Shown here one piece after another: positions 31,735-40,461 of a stretch of 64,000 nt of DNA. A program made the translations under genes and the position numbers. Where the stretch lies: contig JAPFFF010000009.1 of assembly GCA_039105265.1 (NCBI GenBank), forward strand, positions 3,720,001 through 3,784,000. The letters are read 5' to 3'. Source of the DNA: Tritrichomonas musculus (Eukaryota > Parabasalia > Tritrichomonadida > Tritrichomonadidae). The notes under the pieces were generated by a model. That model saw only the letters and a list, made by a program, of their open reading frames with translations. It searched no databases and was not told where the DNA came from. How positions within the stretch are numbered: the stretch's first letter is position 1; every line of letters begins with the position of its first letter.

Positions 31735-32814
31735 ATGAATGAATCAATCAACTATCCTTTCAAATCTAAATACAAGTACATCAAAGACACGGGCATTAAA
31801 ACCGAGCCCTATATTAAGGATTACCAATTGAAGACAGTAAAGAAACTATCAAAACCTGACTTCTCATTTGAACCGTATGCGTACGAAATTGATATAATGT
31901 TTGCATTAAATAAAGCTTATTTAGTAATAATCAATGTAAACACCAAATACCTAATTGTTGAACCAATTGATTACAAGTCTGAGTATTATGTAATCAAAGT
32001 AATTGATAAACTAGTCAATAAAAGAAATATCAGAATTGAAACAATTAAATGTGATGGTGAAAAGGCTTTTATATCAAATGCATTCAAAAGTTATTGCAAC
32101 GGTGAAGAGCAAAGATATCAATTAGACAAACACACAATTAAATTCAAAGCACCAAACAAAATAAAGTTAATCATTGATGATTCACCTTTCACGAATGCAC
32201 ATAAATGTGTCGATGCAGTAATCAGAACATTACGAAATGCTTTCGGTCAATCACAACAACGAATGACAAACAATGTATTGATACAACAAACGGTTGAATG
32301 GTACAATAACACGCCTCATGCATCTCTTCGTTTATTGAATCCTTTATACACATCATTTGACGAAGAAACTGATGAATACCTTGACAAACGACAATCAAAA
32401 TACATTTATCTAACACCTCAACAGATGCAAGATGACCGCGACCTTGAATGGCAGTACATAAGAGCCAAATCAATGCAATTGAAAGAGATTCAACAAAAAC
32501 AACGATTTAAAGGTCTTCTGTCATATAAACCCAAAAATATAATACTCATTCACACCGATTACGGAAAAACAGAAAAGAAACATGAAAAGCGAAGAAGAGT
32601 ATTCAATGAACTTGCTGAATTCATTTGTTATGAATCAGGAAACGTTAAATGTAAACTATTAAATCCTTTGCGTCAAACTAACAAAACACTGAAGAACAAA
32701 ACAATAATAACAGTTCCAATCATGTACACAAAATATGTTTGTTCATCAATAGATGCTTTGAATGATGATTATAAAGTATTCTTTTTGACTTATAAAACGC
32801 AAAATGAAAGCTAA
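31735..32814 (+). CDS. Inner Polinton: retroviral-type integrase
   Basis: This 359-aa protein has an RNase H-fold core. It shows YEIDIMFALNKAYLVIINVNTKYLIVEPI, then IRIETIKCDGEKAFIS, then KCVDAVIRTLRNAFGQSQQ and VEWYNNTPHASLRLLNPLYTS, in the order seen in Polinton integrases. A C-terminal beta-rich region (RQTNKTLKNKTIITVPIMYTKYV) follows. It is only distantly similar to the outer integrase, so the two elements belong to different lineages. Its end overlaps the next gene (32804) by 11 bp. Confidence 0.8.
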   Translation: MNESINYPFKSKYKYIKDTGIKTEPYIKDYQLKTVKKLSKPDFSFEPYAYEIDIMFALNKAYLVIINVNTKYLIVEPIDYKSEYYVIKVIDKLVNKRNIRIETIKCDGEKAFISNAFKSYCNGEEQRYQLDKHTIKFKAPNKIKLIIDDSPFTNAHKCVDAVIRTLRNAFGQSQQRMTNNVLIQQTVEWYNNTPHASLRLLNPLYTSFDEETDEYLDKRQSKYIYLTPQQMQDDRDLEWQYIRAKSMQLKEIQQKQRFKGLLSYKPKNIILIHTDYGKTEKKHEKRRRVFNELAEFICYESGNVKCKLLNPLRQTNKTLKNKTIITVPIMYTKYVCSSIDALNDDYKVFFLTYKTQNES

Positions 32815-33154
32815 ACAACCAATCACAAAACGATACTATCACACACAATCAAAAGATTTTAATCTTCCTGATGATTTCGTTTATAGTCGCAACAAGAAGT
32901 ACATTGTTGTTCAGTATTGTGGGGCTGTTGTCAATCAACATATTGTCGGTGATTTGATGGTTCATTCAGATATAGTTGAATTCATGCCTTTCTGTGACCA
33001 TTTCATTATGCTTGCTAACAGACGACAAACCAAATACAGAAAATATGAGTGTCTGAACAACACAAAAAAAGAATATCATTTATGGTTCACAGATATGAAA
33101 GGAAACGTTATTGAACCTGAATCATTTATATTCAGTTGTCTTTTGATTTATTAA
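32804..33154 (+). CDS. Inner Polinton: small unidentified protein overlapping the integrase
   Basis: This 116-aa protein (MKAKQPITKRYYHTQSKDFNLPDDFVYSRNKKYIVVQYCG...) is beta-rich, with a possible jelly-roll-like character. Its ATG lies inside the last codons of the integrase gene, which suggests coupled expression. It could be a minor capsid component. Not recognised. Confidence 0.5.
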   Translation: MKAKQPITKRYYHTQSKDFNLPDDFVYSRNKKYIVVQYCGAVVNQHIVGDLMVHSDIVEFMPFCDHFIMLANRRQTKYRKYECLNNTKKEYHLWFTDMKGNVIEPESFIFSCLLIY

Positions 33155-33166
33155 TGACTATTCAAA

Positions 33167-34282
33167 ATGGATTCTCATGTATTTTATTTAAATCCGAATC
33201 AATTGGCTGATATGAGTAATTATAAAATTAATGGTGTAGCACCGATTGCATTTGCTATGATTACGACTACTGAATCAAGGTCAATTTATATTTTTCCATC
33301 AACTTTTACATTTCCGAGGCAAGTTCAAAGTATTTATAAAGGTACAACATTAACGACTAGACCTGCATGGATGTTATATTTAATTGGTGATGGAATTTAT
33401 AGTCCGTCATACATATTTATACGAAAGATACTACCAGGATTTCAAGAACCTGTATTTGTATTATTAAATGATAACACACCTAAAGATATAACAAATTATT
33501 ATGTAGAATATGATGGTGAAGCTTATTTTAATAGAGTAAATTTCGCTTTTACTTATGAGGTATTCATGAATGCATTTAATAATATAATTACTGCAGCTGA
33601 TACAGGTTATAATCCTAATGCAAATAAAACATATATATCATTCACCGTTTATGATAATCCAAACTTAATACCGATAATTGATTTCTATGATAACACAGAA
33701 CCAGGTTCTGACACCAATGATATTAGAATACAAACAATGAACGATTTAAATCAAAATACGAATTATAAACCGAAGAAACCTGCACATTTAGGTTTTCGAA
33801 ATGATACTATATTCACTGAATATCCTATATTCAAACCAAATATAAAACCCGATAACGAAACAACAGCAAATGAAACAACAGAAAATATTAAATCATTAAC
33901 TCCCAATCCACCAAGAAAGCATAAATCAAAAGAAAATGATAACAAAGTTCATTTTTCAGCATCAGCCATAAGTACAAAACCAAATTATCCAACAAGCTAT
34001 GAACCTATGGAAATTGAAGACGATTGGCATGTAAGAAATCAAAATCAATCACAAGGCTTTTATTTTGAAACACCAAATCCTAATAAGACATCAAATTATT
34101 CTGAACGACAACAAAACATAAATAATGATACTTTTGAAGACTTGTCAACTTCACTTGATAATCAGCAAGACCAGAAGAAACAACCACAATCAACAAAACG
34201 TTATAGTTTTAGAATCGTTTCAGACCCAAATGACAAAAATAATAATAATAATAACAATAATGGAGGTTTTGATTTAAATTAA
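33167..34282 (+). CDS. Inner Polinton: unidentified structural-type protein
   Basis: This 371-aa protein has an N-terminal ordered, beta-rich domain (about 1-190; MDSHVFYLNPNQLADMSNYKINGVAPIAFAMITTTESRSIYIFP...) and a disordered Pro/Asn/Ser-rich tail ending in poly-Asn. It starts 12 bp after the previous stop, and its end touches the convergent 764-aa gene. A penton-like or vertex protein is possible but unproven. Confidence 0.5.
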   Translation: MDSHVFYLNPNQLADMSNYKINGVAPIAFAMITTTESRSIYIFPSTFTFPRQVQSIYKGTTLTTRPAWMLYLIGDGIYSPSYIFIRKILPGFQEPVFVLLNDNTPKDITNYYVEYDGEAYFNRVNFAFTYEVFMNAFNNIITAADTGYNPNANKTYISFTVYDNPNLIPIIDFYDNTEPGSDTNDIRIQTMNDLNQNTNYKPKKPAHLGFRNDTIFTEYPIFKPNIKPDNETTANETTENIKSLTPNPPRKHKSKENDNKVHFSASAISTKPNYPTSYEPMEIEDDWHVRNQNQSQGFYFETPNPNKTSNYSERQQNINNDTFEDLSTSLDNQQDQKKQPQSTKRYSFRIVSDPNDKNNNNNNNNGGFDLN

Positions 34283-36577
34283 TTATTCATTATTCATTCT
34301 TTGATGTAATGGTTTAAGATTAACAGCAAAATTATCATATTTATTTTTGTTCTGCAATTTGCTTTCTTTGAGTTGTGCTTTGAATGCTGTGTATCCACAA
34401 TTTGGATATATATCTCTTTCTATTGCTGCAGAGATTCGTTTAATGAAATTATCTTTAACGTTCTTAATATCTTCTGGCGTTGCTTCTTTAATTCCTTCTG
34501 CATTTCGTTTCAACCTGTTATATCCTTCTTGCTTACTTACATCAACATTGAAACCAACACCAAAGACAACATAATCAATGTAATGCATTAATTCAGTAAA
34601 TTGTTTACCCCATTGACTTGGTTCAGCCTTTAATTCTCCTGATGTGATATCAATAGCTTTATCAATAATCTTCTCAACATATGATTGAACATTCTTTCCT
34701 AATACTGAAACATATTCTTTATTGTTCTGTTGTTTCCAATATGTCCATTGTTCATATGTTAATATCTTTCCATTGAACTTATTGTCTTGAATGATTTCTT
34801 TGAAAGGAGCATCAAAGAGATAAGCAAATAACATATTTGATACAGCAAGGTAATTGATGAGTTTCTTCAAAGGAGATAATACAAAGAATTGTTCGTCATT
34901 CCAATACACTTTCCAGACTTTAGAAAAGATTGATGACCAATAAGAACTTGGTGTAATACGTTTGCTGACTCTTGCTTTTCCCAGACCCATAGGACCGTAA
35001 TAATTTTCTAGCTCTTGCATTTCTTTTCCCTTTGTTAATTTGTATTGACCAGCATCCCAATCAATTTTCTTGATATCTTTATCAAATAATGATTGAATCC
35101 ATTTATTGAACGGCATTTCTTTTCTTTCTTGTTTTGTTTTAATAACAGATTTCCAAACTTTCTTGTAAGGAGAAGCAAATACAAGCTTGTATCCGTTAAT
35201 GATTGAAGGATTACCGTTCCTATCAATTAAAACAACATCATCAACTTTATCACCGTTCAAGTCTGTTATTGAGTTTCCTAACGGGTCTTTGGCATTTTCT
35301 GGTAATAAACGATATCTTGGTTTACCGTCTTTATCAACTGAATTCTTACAGTATTCAATAGCTGTATCACGACAAGCTGCATTCGGAATGTATTTGATTC
35401 TGAAGTTTCCGTTAATAATCATATCAATAAATTTATCTCTGTAATAGGATATATTACCACCAACCCGAGGTATTTCAAGCTTGTCAAATGAATCCTTTAA
35501 TGTTGAGTTAACAAGAGGCATATCTTTTTTATCACGACGTCCGCGAGTATTCTTTGAGGGTTGCTTTGCATTTCTTATTAATTCATCAAGTATTTCAGCA
35601 TCTGCTTTGTTATCTTCTGCATATCCTTTGTATTTCCTTGCAAAAGGTGATTTAATTTCTTGTGCTTCTTCTTCATTATCAACATATCTGTATGGTTGTT
35701 TTGCAGGTGTTTTTGTATATCTGTATGCTTCGGTTGCTGCTTCATCATCATCATGCCAATCATCTAATTCATCATCATATAATGATTGAAGAGGTCCGTT
35801 ATTATTGTTGTTGTCGTCTGCCATTTTATTAGTTGAAAAATTATTTTTATTGTGTTCCTTTGATGGTTCAATAAAAGAATCAGATAAATCATCGTTTTTC
35901 AATATTAATGACTCAGAATCTGATTCGCTTAATGTTATATTAATTAATGAATCTTCACTGTCTTTAGGCAATTGTATTGTCGAGTCATTTTCATCAGAAT
36001 CACTCGGAGTTATGCGTTTTCTTCTTGGTGTTCTTCGTTTATTAGTATCAAGTGTTGGTTCATGTATGCTTGTTCTCTTTCTTCTTCCTTTGTTGGTTTG
36101 TGGTGTTTGACTCTTTCTCGGTGGTTTGATGGGTGATGAACGAAAACCGTCAGAGCTATAATTTAAATCATCATTGACAACAATATTAAAGTAATTGATA
36201 ATGATATCAAGACTTTTTTTATCTGTTGTGTACTCTTTTAAACTAAGGAATTGATTGCCTTTACTTTTAATACCAGCATTGATTTTGTTCATCAATGAAA
36301 CAAATCGACGAAACTTGACTTTCATTTCACGAATCTTTCCCACACTTCTTCCTGTATATTCATTGTTTTGTATTTGATACAACAAATTAATTAAATCATT
36401 GGGGTGTTCTAGTTTGTATGTACTGAGAAACGTGTTCTTAAAATAATCTATCGGGTCCTCTAGTTCTTCATCATCATCAGGTTTAGATACCTCACTATCA
36501 AATATAGTTTCATCATCAATATTACTTAAATCTAATTCAAAGCTATCAGATGAATTATTTTTATCTTGTTTTGACAT
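34283..36577 (-). CDS. Inner Polinton: large unidentified protein with a disordered N-terminus and Asp-rich loop
   Basis: This is a 764-aa protein. The first 370 residues are acidic and disordered, with basic stretches (GRRKRTS, RRTPRRKRITPSDSDEND). The C-terminal 390 residues are ordered (NISYYRDKFIDMIINGNFRIKYIPNAACRDTAIEYC...). An EF-hand/dockerin-like DLNGDKVDDVVLIDRNGNPSIINGYK motif sits at about 455-485. It is divergent from the fibre gene with only a 22-bp spacer, so the two may share a promoter. It may be a terminal protein, scaffold or DNA-binding protein; none can be shown. Confidence 0.5.
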   Translation of the reverse strand: MSKQDKNNSSDSFELDLSNIDDETIFDSEVSKPDDDEELEDPIDYFKNTFLSTYKLEHPNDLINLLYQIQNNEYTGRSVGKIREMKVKFRRFVSLMNKINAGIKSKGNQFLSLKEYTTDKKSLDIIINYFNIVVNDDLNYSSDGFRSSPIKPPRKSQTPQTNKGRRKRTSIHEPTLDTNKRRTPRRKRITPSDSDENDSTIQLPKDSEDSLINITLSESDSESLILKNDDLSDSFIEPSKEHNKNNFSTNKMADDNNNNNGPLQSLYDDELDDWHDDDEAATEAYRYTKTPAKQPYRYVDNEEEAQEIKSPFARKYKGYAEDNKADAEILDELIRNAKQPSKNTRGRRDKKDMPLVNSTLKDSFDKLEIPRVGGNISYYRDKFIDMIINGNFRIKYIPNAACRDTAIEYCKNSVDKDGKPRYRLLPENAKDPLGNSITDLNGDKVDDVVLIDRNGNPSIINGYKLVFASPYKKVWKSVIKTKQERKEMPFNKWIQSLFDKDIKKIDWDAGQYKLTKGKEMQELENYYGPMGLGKARVSKRITPSSYWSSIFSKVWKVYWNDEQFFVLSPLKKLINYLAVSNMLFAYLFDAPFKEIIQDNKFNGKILTYEQWTYWKQQNNKEYVSVLGKNVQSYVEKIIDKAIDITSGELKAEPSQWGKQFTELMHYIDYVVFGVGFNVDVSKQEGYNRLKRNAEGIKEATPEDIKNVKDNFIKRISAAIERDIYPNCGYTAFKAQLKESKLQNKNKYDNFAVNLKPLHQRMNNE

Positions 36578-36599
36578 TGTTTAGTTTCTAATAAATTGA

Positions 36600-39500
36600 A
36601 TGTTTACGATTGAGCAGAGCGGACACATAACAAAAACAAATACTATTGACGGATTGATTAACGAATACATTAAAAGATATGTCGATAATTATGTTATCAA
36701 AGGTGATACATCGAACGGAAACGTAGGGATTTCAAACGGAAATGGAATCACTAAGGAACAATTGAATGAAGCAGTTAACGGATTGCGTGATTATGTTATC
36801 AACAATTATGCTTTATCAACTGATATACCTGAACCAATTGATATAACGAATTATGCATTGAAGACGGATATACCAGAAGTACTCAAAAATAGTGAGTTGC
36901 AATTGAACATAAAAGAACTATTACCCGACGAAATGTTTCAGAAATTGATGGCTGAAGATGATAAACCATTATCAGCTCAAGCATCAATGTGTTTAACAAG
37001 TATAGCAGTTAATGAAGGTTTTCAATCGGCTTTGGATGATTGTGCCGAACGATATGTTCCAAAAGATGATTTGAAGAATTACATCACGAGAGATAATTTG
37101 ACTGTATCAACTGAATACACAATTGAAATCAAGACATATATGTTTCCTAATATAGGTCCAGTACCAGAAGAATATGAAGAAAACGGAATGGATACATCTC
37201 ACGTTTTACCGTTCAAAGAAGGAACACATTTGGTTGGTTATAAATTAGACAATAGTGGTAATATATTCCATTTTGATATCAGATTTAAGACAAATGAATT
37301 ATATGCTGATGATGAATATAACGTTAAACAACATGAAGCTGAAGGATTTGAAAGTGAAGGGGAGTATTTTGAATTAGTGTGGGATGAATTTACTGGAGCA
37401 ATTTATGATAGATATCAATACCTTCCAATAACAATAACATTAGCAGAAACAAATGATGAATTAGCATTGAAGAGTGATATACCTGAACCTGTTGATTTGA
37501 CACCGTATTATACTAGTGCACAAGCTGATGAGAAGTTCGTCGATGAGGATGAATTGGCTTATGAATTAGATAAGTATGAAACGAAAACAGTTGCAGAAGG
37601 AAAATATGCAATGAAGAGTGAAATCCCAGAAATTATTGAGGGTCAAACAACAATTCAATTCGAAATCGTCAATAATACAATTCCTGATTTGGATTACAAC
37701 ACATATCATGAAATGATTGAGCAATACGGGTTGGATATTGTTTCATCAAACAGTTTTTATACGGGTCATTATGTTCATGTAGACTATTCGTACAATGACG
37801 ATGATGACGAACAACCCTCTCAGATAATGCGTATCGAAGGAAGTGATTCAAGTATTTGGTTTTTGTATGACAGCCATGAATTAATCAATCCAGGAACTGG
37901 CGATACACCAGAAGTTTTATCGTGTTCAATTACCAAAACTATCGAACCAACAGACAGAAACGCTTATTCAGCTAGATATGTGTCGAATACTTATGCATTG
38001 AAGACGGATATACCAGAACCAGTTGACTTGACACCGTATTATACTAGTGCACAAGCTGATGAGAAGTTTGTTGATGAAGATGAATTAGCTTATGAATTAG
38101 ATAAGTATGCATTGAAAACAGATATACCAACAATTCCAACTGATTTGGTTAATGAATCTGCATTGAATACTGCATTATACGGAACTGAATTGAATATTGA
38201 ATATCCGAATCCCGTTCGTGATTATATATTTGTAAAACCATACTTACCAGAAACCGATATACATGTGATATTTGATGTTAATTGGGGTTCTAACAAGGAT
38301 TACATTAACAATATTCAACATTTTGATTTGATATTCAAGCCTTATGAAAAATATATGAGAGGGTATAGAATGATGTTAGATAATGGATTATCTATTGTAT
38401 GGTATGACCGTGGCGAATTTATGTTGTGTAATTCAAGTGGCAATACTCAATGGTTAATCAACGTCATTAAAGCACAAATCGAATCACCATTTATTAAAAC
38501 TGCAAATGTTGTTGATGAAAATCCAGAACAAATCACAATTCAATGTACACAGAATGAAAGTGGTTGTGTAGTTCCTGATGATGATATAAGAAGAGTATTC
38601 ACAACCAAAAATATTATCGTCAAATTCAAACGAAATGCTGATGATGCATCATATGAAGAAGTTGAATACGAATACAGTTTATATAAAAGTTTGAATATGA
38701 TTTACAAATCAACAAGCAATGAATTAATAAATATTAATTATAATACCCATATCGTTTCATTGAGAGCTGAGGACGATACACTGACTAATATTTATGATGC
38801 ATCTATCACATTAATCAGCATCCGACCTGTGAATGATGATATGATTACTTCGGTGAAATATGTGAATGATAACTTTGCACTGAAGTCAAACGTCATAACA
38901 GAAGAACAACTAATAAAAAAATGTGCTATTGATTGCGGACCGATTACAGAGGGCGGTGAAATATCAATTCATTATCTAAAACTTGAAGATAAGGTAATTA
39001 AACTGGAATATATAGTAGGTGATTATGCGCTATGTTTGGAAATAAGAATATTATTCTATGATACAACTGGAAATCCTCATAACATTGTTCTTGTATTACA
39101 TCAAAGAACTGTGTATTTCGACAATTTCAAATTCCCATTCTATTATGAAGACACTGTTGATATAACATCAGGAAGACCCCTGACATATAATTTCCCGATA
39201 GGCGGATATTCTTGGACAACTACTCAGGAATTATTAGATGCTAAACAAATATATTCAAGATGCATCATGTCCCGAGGTTATTTAGCAAAATATAAGGCTG
39301 CTATTTACGGTGCACAATCAAACACAACAATCACACATTACTCGCCGATTGAATCATCAATGAACTCTGTTAGTGATTTCGTTGTTGGTTCTCCAGTGTA
39401 TATGACAGGTAAGGTTTACAAACATGTTGGTGATGAATGGAAACCATCAACAGCAGATGATACAACTGATTGTATTTGTAGTGTCAAGACATCAGGAACA

Positions 39501-39761
39501 TGGAAGGAGTATGTCGGTATATGTGTGAGAATCGATGACAAAAATAAATGTATCACATTTAGTTCACATGGTGATTATATGGTTCACGTTAATGATTCAT
39601 CATGTTATTCAATCGGTGATGAGGTGTTTATCGATAATGAAGACAATAAGCTGAAAGTTCTTTCAGGAGAGACAGCAATAACATCAAAAATAAAACGTAT
39701 GACTGTTGGAATCATTACAAGTATCATTGATGAAAGAACATTAGCTGTATTCAAAGAGTAA
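36600..39761 (+). CDS. Inner Polinton: fibre-like protein with phage-tail-fibre-style repeats
   Basis: This 1053-aa protein has spaced repeats of the type YALKTDIPEPVDLTPYYTSAQADEKFVDEDELAYELDKYALKTDIP (clearly at about 295-335 and 465-510, with shorter 'YALKTDIP' and 'FALKSN' copies). These closely resemble the stalk repeats of tailed-phage tail fibres. Between them are beta-rich segments (TIEIKTYMFPNIGP, TTIQFEIVNNTIPD). The last 150 residues form a distinct domain (SVSDFVVGSPVYMTGKVYKHVGDEW...GICVRIDDKNKCITFSSHGDYMVHVNDSSCYSIGDEVFI) of the phage-head-decoration or fibre-tip type. It is likely a trimeric attachment fibre. A fragment of a related sequence remains in the outer element at about 49853-50050. 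Confidence 0.65.
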   Translation: MFTIEQSGHITKTNTIDGLINEYIKRYVDNYVIKGDTSNGNVGISNGNGITKEQLNEAVNGLRDYVINNYALSTDIPEPIDITNYALKTDIPEVLKNSELQLNIKELLPDEMFQKLMAEDDKPLSAQASMCLTSIAVNEGFQSALDDCAERYVPKDDLKNYITRDNLTVSTEYTIEIKTYMFPNIGPVPEEYEENGMDTSHVLPFKEGTHLVGYKLDNSGNIFHFDIRFKTNELYADDEYNVKQHEAEGFESEGEYFELVWDEFTGAIYDRYQYLPITITLAETNDELALKSDIPEPVDLTPYYTSAQADEKFVDEDELAYELDKYETKTVAEGKYAMKSEIPEIIEGQTTIQFEIVNNTIPDLDYNTYHEMIEQYGLDIVSSNSFYTGHYVHVDYSYNDDDDEQPSQIMRIEGSDSSIWFLYDSHELINPGTGDTPEVLSCSITKTIEPTDRNAYSARYVSNTYALKTDIPEPVDLTPYYTSAQADEKFVDEDELAYELDKYALKTDIPTIPTDLVNESALNTALYGTELNIEYPNPVRDYIFVKPYLPETDIHVIFDVNWGSNKDYINNIQHFDLIFKPYEKYMRGYRMMLDNGLSIVWYDRGEFMLCNSSGNTQWLINVIKAQIESPFIKTANVVDENPEQITIQCTQNESGCVVPDDDIRRVFTTKNIIVKFKRNADDASYEEVEYEYSLYKSLNMIYKSTSNELININYNTHIVSLRAEDDTLTNIYDASITLISIRPVNDDMITSVKYVNDNFALKSNVITEEQLIKKCAIDCGPITEGGEISIHYLKLEDKVIKLEYIVGDYALCLEIRILFYDTTGNPHNIVLVLHQRTVYFDNFKFPFYYEDTVDITSGRPLTYNFPIGGYSWTTTQELLDAKQIYSRCIMSRGYLAKYKAAIYGAQSNTTITHYSPIESSMNSVSDFVVGSPVYMTGKVYKHVGDEWKPSTADDTTDCICSVKTSGTWKEYVGICVRIDDKNKCITFSSHGDYMVHVNDSSCYSIGDEVFIDNEDNKLKVLSGETAITSKIKRMTVGIITSIIDERTLAVFKE

Positions 39762-39767
39762 ATCAAA

Positions 39768-40406
39768 TCAAATCAAATCATGTTGATGTTTGAATCTATT
39801 AATATATACGCTAACTTTTTGATTATTTATATCGTTCATTGAAATAAATTCATTGCCTGATTTATTTGTATTGATATGAAGAATTTTATAAATACTATCA
39901 GTAATCTTTGCATAAAAAATGTCTTCATTATTAGTATCATCATGGTAATAATAATACGTGTTTTCTTCAAATTCTTTCCTTTCTGTCTTTGTTTCATAGA
40001 AATCAATAACAATTGCATCATCAGGTATGTCATCAATGAATTCATATTGAATACCTTTATAATTTGATTTATTTTTATTATTCTCTGAACTTGATACAAA
40101 TCGTAAATTATCAAGATGATAATCAGTTTTGATTCTATTCTTATGGTCGACTTGTGGTAGATTATTAGGGTTTTCAATAAATTGCTTTGCTACAAGAATA
40201 TGTTTATAATATATTTTGTTATTTAGGTTTACACACGGATAAACATTTTGTCTGTATTCACCTTCAGCTATTATTTTTCCTGTTTTCTTATTCTTGATGT
40301 TATAAGGGAAAGTTGTTTGAATTTCATAATCACTTTCAAAACCTTTCAAAGGTTCAAATTCAGCTTCAGCATTTTCAATTTGTGTTTGTTCAGTTGGTTG
40401 ACTCAT
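39768..40406 (-). CDS. Inner Polinton: HNH endonuclease
   Basis: This 212-aa protein has the core YYKHILVAKQFIENPNNLPQVDHKNRIKTDYHLDNLRFVSSSENNKNK, the HNH pattern of homing-type nucleases (H in KHILVA, DHKN, LDNLR). An N-terminal NUMOD4-like stretch (FEPLKGFESDYEIQTTFPYNIKNKKTGKII) precedes it. It is free-standing, convergent with the fibre gene (7-bp gap) and upstream of nothing else on that strand except polymerase B. It may be a selfish nuclease gene within the element or one used in its replication. Confidence 0.8.
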   Translation of the reverse strand: MSQPTEQTQIENAEAEFEPLKGFESDYEIQTTFPYNIKNKKTGKIIAEGEYRQNVYPCVNLNNKIYYKHILVAKQFIENPNNLPQVDHKNRIKTDYHLDNLRFVSSSENNKNKSNYKGIQYEFIDDIPDDAIVIDFYETKTERKEFEENTYYYYHDDTNNEDIFYAKITDSIYKILHINTNKSGNEFISMNDINNQKVSVYINRFKHQHDLI

Positions 40407-40461
40407 TTATAACAAAAATAAAAAAATTGATTTTTTAAAATAAAATCATTAAATTAATTGT

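Noticed and set aside
35187-36110. Plus-strand Ser-rich frames at 35187, 35481 and 35805
   Set aside because: They are shadows of the 764-aa minus-strand gene.
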